Shown piece after piece: positions 27,095 to 35,204 of a stretch of 64,000 nt of DNA; the first letter of the stretch is position 1; the number at the start of each line of letters is the position of its first letter. The notes beneath the pieces were generated by a model. It was not told where the DNA came from. It did not search any database and saw only the letters and a program-made list of their open reading frames with translations. This DNA is from CBEULR01 sp965544035. Lineage in GTDB: Bacteria > Bacillota > Desulfotomaculia > Desulfotomaculales > Desulforudaceae. The DNA lies in the NCBI GenBank assembly GCA_965544035.1, contig CBEULR010000003.1:127332-191331 (forward strand), in the 5' to 3' direction. Made by a program: the position numbers and the translations under genes.

Positions 27095-28732
27095 CTACAG
27101 CTGGTTTGTGATCACCAAGGAATCCGATAAGTCGATCACCGCACCGATTTCCTCAGAGGCTAAGAAGCCCAGCGGGATCAGAGCCTTTCCCGCTTCAAGG
27201 TATGGGGGTGAGTACAGCTCCTTCTCAAAGTCACCCACCAGATAGGTGTTCTTATTCATGAACAGAGTAAACTCCCAGGGATCGCTGATCACCCGCAGTT
27301 TATCCGGCGAAACCCACTCGACCTGGTAACCCATCTGCTCCAGTACCGCTCTGGCCGGGACCACGATCTGACCGTCTTTCCCCATCTTGGACTTGCCTTC
27401 AATGGTCACTCCGTTAACGACTACGTCCCGAACGAACTCCGTTTCCCGATTCACCTCTTCAATTGTAACTCTGCCGGCCGGAATCAGTTCGCTGATATCC
27501 AGGCTGTTCTCGGCGGTCAGTTCCGGTACGCTCAGAACAAGATCGGGATCCACTTCGGTCACCGAACTGTCGGTGAGACCAAGATCCAGCAGCAGTTCGC
27601 CGGTCGCGTTATCTTTAGCCGTCACGTCAATGTTCCCCTTGGCGATAGCCACCGTGTCGGTGTAATTGTACGCACCGTCATAAACCACCGCAATGTTCGG
27701 ACCGTCTGCGGCGCTGAAGCCCGCTGCCAGGCGGTAAGTACCCTTCAGATCGTCCTTCATTCCGGCAGCATCCACCGCAAATGCAAGAGATCCGCCGATC
27801 GATCCGTCCGGGGCCGCAAAGCCCAGGTCCATGTTGAAGTTCTTGGGGCCGCCCGGAAGCAAGGAGTACTCAAAACTGAAGTCCCTCACTTCAACAAGGC
27901 TCATTACGGCCGCCACTTCCTCCCTGGACGGAACGGTCATATTCCGCAGTTGAGCAGCCATTTCCCGTTTTGCCTCTTCCGGATCCATGCCCATCTGCTC
28001 GAAACTGTACTCGTTCGCACCGAGCAGGGTCTCAGCAACCCATTCGCTTTCGTTTTTCACATTCGTTAACAGATTGACGATCGTGTCTACCAAACCGTCC
28101 TGGTCGATTTCCATCGTAACTTTGGTCGGAGACAGCCTGAAGCACTCGTCAGGAACGGCCTTAACGAAAAACGCCAGCAATTCGGTGAACTCCGCAGGCA
28201 GTTTACCTTCCTGATAGTCGGCCAACTGTTCCCAGGTCGTTTCCAGCTGTGGATCGGCCAGGTAAAGGTAGGCCGGCACTTCTTCCAGCGAAACGCCGCT
28301 ATCTTGGAACACATCCACTCCGAAGTCCTGAAGCAACAGGAAAAGATCCTTGGTAAGAATCAGCTTATCCTCGTACAGATAGATATCCCCTGCGCGGACA
28401 ACGTCCTTCGCATTCAGGTCATAACTGAATTTTATTGCATTCCGGGAATCATCCATTTGCGCGGAATAACGGAGTGCCGCACCCGTATAGTCGCCCACCG
28501 TCTCCTTAAGGCTTCCTTCGAAGCGCGTAACCTCAAGGACGCCTTCACCTGTGGACTTTTTATAAAACCCCTCGTTCATCCCCAGGTCGAAGTTATTGAC
28601 GGCGGCCAGCACCAGATCCTTGGCGCTGGGCTGCACAGCAGCAACGGGAAAAACGGCGGTCACACAAAAAACCAGGGTTAACAACGCGGTAAACAATACT
28701 CTCCCTCTCAGAACAATCGCCTCCCCAAGCAA
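27095..28732 (-). CDS. Secreted protein with C-terminal copper-amine-oxidase-like domain
   Basis: About 545 residues with a signal peptide (VLFTALLTLVFCVTAVFPVAA), a large middle region of unknown fold and a C-terminal stalk-like domain (KDGQIVVPARAVLEQMGYQV). No enzymatic motif. The start is uncertain: TTG 28732 precedes the GGGGAGG site, and the frame offers only ATT or CTG at ideal spacing after it. Downstream of a divergent gap from the membrane protein at 28882. Similar stalk domains occur in the proteins at 6435 and 33775. Confidence 0.6.
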   Translation of the reverse strand: MLGEAIVLRGRVLFTALLTLVFCVTAVFPVAAVQPSAKDLVLAAVNNFDLGMNEGFYKKSTGEGVLEVTRFEGSLKETVGDYTGAALRYSAQMDDSRNAIKFSYDLNAKDVVRAGDIYLYEDKLILTKDLFLLLQDFGVDVFQDSGVSLEEVPAYLYLADPQLETTWEQLADYQEGKLPAEFTELLAFFVKAVPDECFRLSPTKVTMEIDQDGLVDTIVNLLTNVKNESEWVAETLLGANEYSFEQMGMDPEEAKREMAAQLRNMTVPSREEVAAVMSLVEVRDFSFEYSLLPGGPKNFNMDLGFAAPDGSIGGSLAFAVDAAGMKDDLKGTYRLAAGFSAADGPNIAVVYDGAYNYTDTVAIAKGNIDVTAKDNATGELLLDLGLTDSSVTEVDPDLVLSVPELTAENSLDISELIPAGRVTIEEVNRETEFVRDVVVNGVTIEGKSKMGKDGQIVVPARAVLEQMGYQVEWVSPDKLRVISDPWEFTLFMNKNTYLVGDFEKELYSPPYLEAGKALIPLGFLASEEIGAVIDLSDSLVITNQL

Positions 28733-28881
28733 AATGTTTTGATCTCACAAACAGTACCCAACCCTAATTATATCTTACCATGGAGCGAATCCACGGTTTT
28801 CGCGGCTACAAGAAGCTGACTGATTCGCCAGTCCCGAGGCATAGAGGACACGGTTCCCATAACCGGTCACTGGGACCGACC

Positions 28882-29373
28882 TCAAGACTGCGGCGATCCG
28901 GAGGCTTCTCTTCCTGCCAAGCGACGCTGGAAGTAGATGAACACCGGCAGGGGGATAATGATCCAGCCGAAACTCTTGATCAGTGAGTTCTTGGCCCTCT
29001 CGATCTGCTGATCCCGGTATTCCGCCGCCAGAGCGTCATATCTCTCCCTCAGCTCCTGTTCATTCAGCTGCGGCTGTTCCGCCTCGGGCTGCTCGGTGCC
29101 CATTCGTTTGTGCATCTCTATTTGACTGTACTTGTAATCCTCGAACTGCTGGTAATACGGCGACGGGGCCACGATATCGGCCACGGCCATAAAAGCGGCT
29201 ACGCTACCGCCAATGACCATCATTAAAGTAGCGAACAACACCAGATACACATAGATGTTCTTGATCACATCTTCACCTCCATTCCGTGTATTTCCGGCTT
29301 TAACTCCCGCCGCAACCAGTACAATAATCACAACGGCGATCAACAAAAACAACGGCACCAATGACATTACCAC
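28882..29373 (-). CDS. Membrane protein of unknown function, three helices
   Basis: A 163-residue protein with an N-terminal helix (LVPLFLLIAVVIIVLVAAGV), a second helix (IYVYLVLFATLMMVIGG), a charged Gln/Glu-rich region and a third helix near the C-terminus (GWIIIPLPVFIYFQ). Clostridial genomes contain comparable DUF5671-like proteins, but I cannot assign it firmly. Start is GTG 29373 or ATG 29367. No partner gene in the same direction nearby. Confidence 0.6.
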   Translation of the reverse strand: MVMSLVPLFLLIAVVIIVLVAAGVKAGNTRNGGEDVIKNIYVYLVLFATLMMVIGGSVAAFMAVADIVAPSPYYQQFEDYKYSQIEMHKRMGTEQPEAEQPQLNEQELRERYDALAAEYRDQQIERAKNSLIKSFGWIIIPLPVFIYFQRRLAGREASGSPQS

Positions 29374-29600
29374 GATGATCCGTCACCCCGTTCCGGTTGG
29401 CTCTCTGTAATAATGACGCCGCAAAACTTCAGATGGACTTCTCTTTCTGCAATCAGACAACTAGAAAGCGGAAGCTAATTTCCGCGCTCGGGCCACGGCG
29501 GCATCCAGAATGGCGGCAGCCTGATCTGGGGCATATTCGTTGAGGATACGCTACCATAATGCACCACCGCCGTCAACGACCAAGGAGTAACCTGAATGCA
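29374..29600. other. Intergenic region with a possible gene remnant
   Basis: Between two minus-strand membrane protein genes. On the minus strand, 29461-29550 reads RILNEYAPDQAAAILDAAV and ARARKLASAF before a stop, an amphipathic helix-like tail preceded by a stop codon and lacking a start. It may be the end of a lost gene. Nothing else recognised. Confidence 0.3.
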
Positions 29601-30023
29601 CTAGTTTTCGTCCAGATTCTTCCGCTCCCAAGATTGGTAAACCCGCTTGAGGATGATCAGCATCCCCAGAGCTCCGGCAAAGGCGGCAATCAGCATACCC
29701 ATTCCACTAACAAGCGAAACAACCGTGCCTCGATACAGCCCAATGCCCAGTGTCGTAAGGGAAATCACCCCCGGTACGACCACATACATCAACCGGTTCC
29801 CTCCGAACAGGCTCACACCCTGAAGCGCCTGACCCAAGGCAAGGTACGCGCAACCAATCAGCCAAACCACGAAGATATCCCCATACTCACTGAACTGCTG
29901 CCCAAGATAAAATTGCCGGTAGAGCAGGACAATCATAATTCCCCACAGGAAAACACCGCAACACTGTGAGGCGATTTTACGCTTGGTGTTCACAATCCGC
30001 TCATCAAGACATTCTTTGACCAT
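29601..30023 (-). CDS. Membrane protein paired with an XRE regulator
   Basis: A 140-residue protein with four predicted helices (GVFLWGIMIVLLYRQFYLG; DIFVVWLIGCAYLALGQAL; MYVVVPGVISLTTLGIGLY; GMGMLIAAFAGALGMLIIL). It starts three bases after the stop of the small helix-turn-helix gene, a common clostridial pair (DUF6773-like membrane protein plus YozG-type regulator). Function of the pair is unknown. Confidence 0.7.
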   Translation of the reverse strand: MVKECLDERIVNTKRKIASQCCGVFLWGIMIVLLYRQFYLGQQFSEYGDIFVVWLIGCAYLALGQALQGVSLFGGNRLMYVVVPGVISLTTLGIGLYRGTVVSLVSGMGMLIAAFAGALGMLIILKRVYQSWERKNLDEN

Positions 30024-30026
30024 GTC

Positions 30027-30242
30027 TCATTCAACCTCCATCCAGAATAATGCGCCCAAATCCTTACCCAAAACGTGCGCGAGACGCAGGCACAGCGATA
30101 TCGTGGGATTGTATTTCCCGGCCTCGATCAGCCCGATGGTCTGCCGGGTTACTCCCACCAGATCCGCGAGTTCCTGTTGGGTGTACCCCCGCTCGACCCG
30201 GGCCGCCCGAACCCTGTTCCGTATGCGCATACCCTCCTGCAT
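30027..30242 (-). CDS. Small XRE-family helix-turn-helix regulator
   Basis: A 71-residue protein that is nearly all HTH: RAARVERGYTQQELADLVGV and TRQTIGLIEAGKYNPTIS, as in Cro/CI-type YozG proteins. ATG 30242 has GGAGGATG 8 bases upstream; the inner ATG is too close to its own site. It is translated just ahead of the membrane protein gene and probably autoregulates the pair. Confidence 0.88.
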   Translation of the reverse strand: MQEGMRIRNRVRAARVERGYTQQELADLVGVTRQTIGLIEAGKYNPTISLCLRLAHVLGKDLGALFWMEVE

Positions 30243-30286
30243 GTCAGCATCCTCCTACCACAATCCCCGTGCGTAGCTACGACTCA

Positions 30287-30315
30287 AATGTAATATATAC
30301 CCGTCATTATGTCAA
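30287..30315 (-). promoter_or_regulatory. Promoter of the XRE-membrane protein pair
   Basis: On the minus strand, TTGACA (30315-30310) and TACATT (30292-30287) are 17 bases apart, within an AT-rich stretch about 45 bases before the start codon. Confidence 0.65.
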
Positions 30316-30361
30316 ATATATTTTGCATACGGCACCGGTAAATCTCAAAACCTATGCACAA

Positions 30362-30393
30362 AAAAAGACCCCTGGTCAGTCAGAGGTCTTTTT
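30362..30393. terminator. Bidirectional hairpin terminator
   Basis: AAAAAGACC (30362-30370) and GGTCTTTTT (30385-30393) pair, with an inner CTG/CAG helix. The A and T flanks let it work in either direction; it would end leftward transcripts from the small genes at 30415-30718. Confidence 0.65.
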
Positions 30394-30562
30394 CGTGCAA
30401 CAACAACGCCGCGTCTAGACAAGTCCCATCTTAATCAGTAATCCCCGCAGTCCCTTATCAACCCTAATTTGTCCTGCCTTCTCTATCAAGGAGGGGATAT
30501 CCAGCTTCCACCGATTATGCACTATGGAATCGCCAGGAAATCCATTATTGATGCACAGACAA

Positions 30563-30718
30563 CTAACGGGTCGTCTTGCATCGGACTCCAGCTCCTTCTC
30601 TGAGTTTTTTGGCGATCCCGTTCATTTCAGAAACCATCTTCATCTTTTTAGCTGGGGGAATCGTCGCAAAGTGCTCCGCAACCAGCCGCCGCTTTTTTCG
30701 CCTGATAGTTGTCTTCAT
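30563..30718 (-). CDS. Small basic hypothetical protein
   Basis: From ATG 30718 (GGGGGG site 6 bases upstream) a 51-residue Lys/Arg-rich frame reads MKTTIRRKKRRLVAEHFATI and PPAKKMKMVSEMNGIAKKL. Not recognised. Just downstream, 30415-30581 contains further coding-like sequence (ending IEKAGQIRVDKGLRGLLIKM) in shifted frames, so this may be the first gene of a small pair, possibly toxin-antitoxin-like, whose second member has decayed. That reading is speculative. Confidence 0.4.
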   Translation of the reverse strand: MKTTIRRKKRRLVAEHFATIPPAKKMKMVSEMNGIAKKLREGAGVRCKTTR

Positions 30719-30841
30719 CCGAAGCCCCCCTATCTTATCCGCATTGTACTATCCATCGGATTCAGAAGCAATACTTCGCCGGTAATATTTACCACATGTT
30801 ACTTGTTCAAAGGAAGTGCCGTCCCTTACGAAATCTGCCGT

Positions 30842-32551
30842 CTATTTCTGCTTGAGCCGGTTGACCTTCCGCGCCAGCGCGATGTACTCCGCGTTCAGTC
30901 GGCTTTCCTCGTCGGTCCCCGCCGCACCGGTGAGCCTGGCGGACAGGTCGGCCAGCCGGGTCTCCAGGAGCAGCAGCTCATCCGCGCGGTCGGTCTCATC
31001 CGGCTTATTCATCCCCTGTGGCCGGCCCCGGTACTCCCGGTACGGAGCCCTCGAACAGAAGACCGTACCCTCCGTCAGTTCCCAGACCCGGGTGGAGATC
31101 CGGCGCAGAAAGTAGCGCTCATGGGAGACAAACAGGATGCCGCCCTGATAGGCCTCCAGTGCCTCTTCCACCGCCTCCCGCGACGGCAGATCAAGACTGT
31201 TTGTGGGCTCATCCAAAACCAGCAGGTTACAGTCCGAAAGAACCAGACCGGCGAAGGCCAGGCGCACGCGCTCACCCTGGCTCAGCACGGCCACCTTCTT
31301 GTGCACCTCGTCCCCCCGAAACAGAAGCCGCGCCAAAATGGTGCGCACTTCGTTCGGGGAGCGGCTGGTCCTCCGCATCGTCTCTTCCAATACGGTTAGA
31401 TCGTCGTCGAAAGTCCGCAGCCGCTGATCCAGATACCCCAGACGCACACCGGGCGCAACCCGGAGCACGCCCAGGTCGGGCGCGAGTTCGCCGACGATGA
31501 TGCGCAGCAGGGTGGTCTTGCCCACCCCGTTGTCCCCGATAAGCGCCACCCGTTCTCCTCTCTCTATGGCGAACCGGACACCCCCGAACAACCGCCGGGT
31601 TCCGAAGCTCTTGGCCAGCCCCTCGGCCTCGATCAGAACGGGCGGGGCATCCCCCGTGCCGGGTTGGATAACCAGCTTCGGGGCCGCCGCCACCCGCGGC
31701 TTTTCCTTCTTCTCCAGTTTCTCCAGCCGTGATACCAACGCCTTGGCCTGTCTGGCCATCTTCTTTTCCTTGGCCGCGAAGAAGTCGCTCCGGCTGTGCC
31801 TTTTTTCATGCGGATCTTTCGGACGGCGCACCGTGCCCGTCTTCCGGGCCTGCACCATCTTCTTCCGCACGGCTTCTTCGAGCCGTCTCTTCTCCGCCAG
31901 GTATTCCGCATACTCCCGGTGTTGCCGGTTTAGCAGTTCGGCCTTCTGCTTCGCGTAGAAACTGTAGTTTCCGGCATAACCGGTCAGTTTCCCGTTCTCC
32001 AGTTCCAGCACCCGGTCGACCACGCGGTCCAGAAAATAGCGGTCGTGAGACACAACCAGCACCGTCCCTGAAAACGCGGCCAGAAAATCTTCGAGCCACT
32101 GCAGTGCCCGGACATCGAGGTGGTTGGTCGGCTCATCCAGCAGCAGAATATCCGGTTCCTGCAGCAGCAGCCGGGCCATGGCCGCCCGCGCCTTCTCGCC
32201 CTCGCTGAGCCTGGTCATCCGGGAATCCAGGAGAGTATCGGGGAGGCCGACCCGGGCTGTAATCAGGCTGATCTTGTGTGCAGACCGGCCGCCGTCTCCC
32301 AGATACTCCCGCAGCAAACCGTGGCAAGTCTCGACCACCTGGGGAAGGTACCCCACCGTCCCCGCGAGCTTTACCTCACCGGCATCCGCGGCCTCCACAC
32401 CCGCCAGGATTCGGAGCAGCGTTGACTTGCCCTCGCCGTTCCGGCCCAATAGACCGACCTTGCTGCCGTGGGCGATCCGGAAATCGGCCTCGTGCAGAAT
32501 CACCTGCGGGCCGTATGCCTTTTCCAACTTGTGTGCCTCTATCCTAACCAT
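30842..32551 (-). CDS. ABC-F family ATPase (ribosome protection type)
   Basis: A 569-residue soluble protein with two ABC domains and no membrane segment: Walker A GRNGEGKST and GDNGVGKTT, signatures LSEGEKARAAMARL and LSQGERVRLAFAGL, Walker B LLLDEPTNHLD and LVLDEPTNSLD. ABC-F proteins act at the ribosomal E site; some protect from macrolides, lincosamides or pleuromutilins. The long leader with an intrinsic terminator suggests drug-induced antitermination and hence the resistance group. ATG 32551 is chosen with GGAGGGG just upstream. Confidence 0.88.
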   Translation of the reverse strand: MVRIEAHKLEKAYGPQVILHEADFRIAHGSKVGLLGRNGEGKSTLLRILAGVEAADAGEVKLAGTVGYLPQVVETCHGLLREYLGDGGRSAHKISLITARVGLPDTLLDSRMTRLSEGEKARAAMARLLLQEPDILLLDEPTNHLDVRALQWLEDFLAAFSGTVLVVSHDRYFLDRVVDRVLELENGKLTGYAGNYSFYAKQKAELLNRQHREYAEYLAEKRRLEEAVRKKMVQARKTGTVRRPKDPHEKRHSRSDFFAAKEKKMARQAKALVSRLEKLEKKEKPRVAAAPKLVIQPGTGDAPPVLIEAEGLAKSFGTRRLFGGVRFAIERGERVALIGDNGVGKTTLLRIIVGELAPDLGVLRVAPGVRLGYLDQRLRTFDDDLTVLEETMRRTSRSPNEVRTILARLLFRGDEVHKKVAVLSQGERVRLAFAGLVLSDCNLLVLDEPTNSLDLPSREAVEEALEAYQGGILFVSHERYFLRRISTRVWELTEGTVFCSRAPYREYRGRPQGMNKPDETDRADELLLLETRLADLSARLTGAAGTDEESRLNAEYIALARKVNRLKQK

Positions 32552-32768
32552 CGAGACCCCTCCGACAATACAAAAAGTCAGGGAAAGATGCCGCCTTCCC
32601 TGACTCACTTGCAGGAGTAATCCTCAAAACCGGTTTCTCTGATTCATGGCACAAGGACATCGCCCCTCTTCGTCGGGAGAGGCCGCATCTAACCAGCCGA
32701 TTCAATTCCGCAGTGGTTAGAATAGACGCATGTCCTCCGCACCAGTTCCTTTCTTAAAACCTGGTCAT
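32552..32768 (-). promoter_or_regulatory. Attenuator leader of the ABC-F gene with mini-ORF
   Basis: About 210 bases from the predicted start to the ABC-F start codon. It contains a four-codon frame MRLF (32731-32717), a hairpin CTAACCA/TGGTTAG (32720-32689) overlapping its stop, then CCTCTCCCGAC (32682-32672), which can pair either locally with GAAGAGGGG or with GTCAGGGAAGG (32604-32594), the 5' arm of the terminator. This gives mutually exclusive terminator and antiterminator folds, as expected for ribosome-stalling control. The mini-ORF's site GGAGGA is unusually close to its ATG. Confidence 0.6.
32572..32604 (-). terminator. Intrinsic terminator inside the ABC-F leader
   Basis: On the minus strand, a 9-bp perfect stem GTCAGGGAA / TTCCCTGAC with a 10-base loop is followed by TTTTTG, 21 bases before the ABC-F start codon. 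Confidence 0.85.
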
Positions 32769-32797
32769 ATTGTACCCGTTTTCAATAAACCGTTCAA
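32769..32797 (-). promoter_or_regulatory. Promoter of the ABC-F gene
   Basis: Minus-strand TTGAAC (32797-32792) and TACAAT (32774-32769) are 17 bases apart. Transcription should begin near 32762, giving a leader of about 210 bases. Confidence 0.7.
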
Positions 32798-32821
32798 CTG
32801 CCGACCACAGTCGTGGTGGTC

Positions 32822-33718
32822 CTAGTCGGCCTGAAGCGGGTCGCCTTCCAGGATTTCCTCCACCTCTTCGTATCCGGTCGGGAACTCGAAGTTGTACCGC
32901 GCCGGGAGCGCGAAAACGTACTCACTGTTGCGGTCAAGCTCCCGCGGCGGGACCGGCGCCGCGCCGACGTTGAATTCCCTCTGCTGCAGGGCCTCCCACT
33001 GTGCCGGAGTAAAGACCATAATCGGGATATCCTGCCGCGGTTCTTCAGAAGTCCACTGAGGATGCCTGATCCGGATCATCGGCCCGGATTCCGCAATCTC
33101 CTCCTCTCCTTCGGTACCCCCGATTGCGGTACCCTTCCACTCCTCGGTCACGATTTCATATCCTTCCCAGCTTGCGGGCAGGGCAAAGGTGAAACCGTAT
33201 TCATCGTTCCGGTAAATAATCCCCTCGGCGTCCGCATACTCGCCCAAAGTCACCGCGTCGATCAGCCAGTCGCCCTCGATTTTCTTTACCGTGAGGGTGA
33301 TCGGCCGCCGCGTGCCCTCTCCGGCCTCGATATCGTCCGTGCTTGTGACTTCCACAATTTCGCCCTCAACCTCGTACGCCTCCGCAGACAGCTCCTTAAT
33401 GTTCAGCACCTCGATGCGGTCCGGCCACGGGCTGGAGACCAACCGCCCGGGCGCATTCTCCGGATCGTCCTGCCACGCGGCGAGCAGGGCCGGAGATACG
33501 TAGTCACCATAGTTCTCCTGCAGGCTCTCACGCACTGCCTCGGCGGGGGCCAGCAGGGAGACTTCCTTAAGTTGCGCCCCAAAGTCCTCAACCACCTGTT
33601 TAACGGCCGCCTCGCTATCCCCGGCGCCATTCTGCTCCGGTTGCTCCCCGGCTGTACAGCCGAACAGGAAAGCAGCCAGAATCAGCAGGATCCCCATTGA
33701 CAGAAGCGATTTTTTCAT
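32822..33718 (-). CDS. Putative lipoprotein of unknown function
   Basis: A 298-residue protein with a signal peptide and lipobox (LAAFLFGC). The N-terminal half (AVKQVVEDFGAQLKEVSLLA) resembles the DUF3828/DUF4829 NTF2-like domains of clostridial lipoproteins; the second half begins YRNDEYGFTFALPASWEGY, a motif found in surface proteins that fold like PsbP. No enzymatic residue is evident. It follows the stalk protein at 33775 by about 55 bases in the same direction, so the two are probably co-transcribed. Confidence 0.65.
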   Translation of the reverse strand: MKKSLLSMGILLILAAFLFGCTAGEQPEQNGAGDSEAAVKQVVEDFGAQLKEVSLLAPAEAVRESLQENYGDYVSPALLAAWQDDPENAPGRLVSSPWPDRIEVLNIKELSAEAYEVEGEIVEVTSTDDIEAGEGTRRPITLTVKKIEGDWLIDAVTLGEYADAEGIIYRNDEYGFTFALPASWEGYEIVTEEWKGTAIGGTEGEEEIAESGPMIRIRHPQWTSEEPRQDIPIMVFTPAQWEALQQREFNVGAAPVPPRELDRNSEYVFALPARYNFEFPTGYEEVEEILEGDPLQAD

Positions 33719-33774
33719 AATTGGTTGCCTCCTATGTCAGATGGAAACTGGTATAATCGTTTGCCTAGTCGAGC

Positions 33775-35037
33775 TTACGGCATCATCGAAACCGGGATAT
33801 CAAACTCCGGCATGCCGATCGCATACGGCCCAATCTCGTACTGGCCAAAGTACACCACGATATGGCCATCATCTTTGATGTAAAACTGCTGCCCGTCGGT
33901 GATTTGAGCCACCGTGTCCAGGGCGTCCTCAAAATACATATCCGGGTTGGCCGCGATCGCTTCCTGTATCGTCCGCACAACTATACTCTTGTAATCCTCT
34001 TCAGGACCGAAGAAGTCGGCGATGGTCAGTCTCTCTCCCGTCTCCACATCCAGGTTCAGCGTCTCCTTGACGGTGAAGCCGTGGGCTCCCCCCTGAAATC
34101 CGTAATAGGACACGCTGATGCTCAAAAGCCCATCCTGGTTGTAATGTTCGTCATAGTCCGTAACCGCCTGGAAAGCGTGAACCGGCCCCCCGTACTTCTC
34201 CATACTCTCCTTATACTCGGCAAAGGGCTCCTCTATTTCCTTGCGAAAATCCTCCGCCTTTTGCGCAAACTCCGCGTTGATCTTTTCTTCCAGTGCCCGG
34301 TCCGGAAGACCCGAGATGACCGGAATGCGCATATTAACCTCGATCTCATCGGTTACGGATTGAACCAACTGCGCGGTAATGCTAATCTTGGATTCATCCT
34401 CGGCCTCAGCCGGGGTTTCAATCCACACGGTGCCTTCCTCACCTGCCCAGTCCACGGCATAACCGAGGGTCTCCGACACAAACCGCAGGGGAACCATCAC
34501 GCGCCCGTCCTTTAGCCGCGCCGGGGCGTCCAGTTCCGCCCCGGGACTGCCGTTCACCAGCGGCACGGCCTCATCAACCGCCATTTCAATGCTGTGGCCC
34601 TTAAGTTCCACCACTGCCGTGCGCGTCTCCGGTTTCCAGTCCACCACGGCCCCCAGGGCCTCGGAAACGTAACGCAGCGGGACATACACCCGGCTGGTTT
34701 CCCGATCCAGATAGGGATTGCCGTCCGCGAAATCAAGCGGCTGACCATCGACCAGCACCTTCACGGCCGGGGCGCTGATCAAATCCGCATCCACAGCCGG
34801 CTCCGCGCCCGGAGCAACAGGCTCCCGCAATGGATATTCCGACCGGTATTGTTCATCCGGCGCGACCGCCGGCGGTACCGCCATCACCGGCCCGTCCCCG
34901 TAGTCCACCATTTTCACCAGTGCCGATACGGAATTGGATACCGGCTGATCGCCTGGATCACCAAAGGCCGCCCCCGTGGTAATGAAGGTCAGACCCAGCC
35001 CCACCACTAAAGCCCTCGCATATTTTGACTTGAACAT
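33775..35037 (-). CDS. Secreted stalk-domain protein with RsiV-like DUF3298/DUF4163 region
   Basis: About 420 residues: signal peptide (YARALVVGLGLTFITTGAAF), a linker, two copper-amine-oxidase-like stalk repeats (TSRVYVPLRYVSEALGAVV and DGRVMVPLRFVSETLGYAV) and a C-terminal region whose GFQGGAHGFTVKETLNLDV and GERLTIADFF match DUF4163/DUF3298, found in RsiV anti-sigma factors and the deacetylase PdaC. No anti-sigma cytoplasmic part is present. ATG 35037 is chosen with GGGGAGG 11 bases upstream. Extracellular ligand binding is inferred. Confidence 0.75.
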   Translation of the reverse strand: MFKSKYARALVVGLGLTFITTGAAFGDPGDQPVSNSVSALVKMVDYGDGPVMAVPPAVAPDEQYRSEYPLREPVAPGAEPAVDADLISAPAVKVLVDGQPLDFADGNPYLDRETSRVYVPLRYVSEALGAVVDWKPETRTAVVELKGHSIEMAVDEAVPLVNGSPGAELDAPARLKDGRVMVPLRFVSETLGYAVDWAGEEGTVWIETPAEAEDESKISITAQLVQSVTDEIEVNMRIPVISGLPDRALEEKINAEFAQKAEDFRKEIEEPFAEYKESMEKYGGPVHAFQAVTDYDEHYNQDGLLSISVSYYGFQGGAHGFTVKETLNLDVETGERLTIADFFGPEEDYKSIVVRTIQEAIAANPDMYFEDALDTVAQITDGQQFYIKDDGHIVVYFGQYEIGPYAIGMPEFDIPVSMMP

Positions 35038-35204
35038 CTGATACAAATCCTCCCCGTAAATTTTCGCTTTCACCTCTTAGACGAGACCACCCCGGGTTTG
35101 GTTTTCACACCTGGACACGTCGAGGCTATAAGTTTCTTTTGTAATTTCTACAGAATGGGATTACAATGGATTTATTTGCAGCAGCTTTTTCGGAGCTTGT
35201 GAAT

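Noticed and set aside
32755..32767. Four-codon frame MTRF near the ABC-F promoter
   Set aside because: It overlaps the predicted transcription start directly after the -10 box, so it would hardly be translated.
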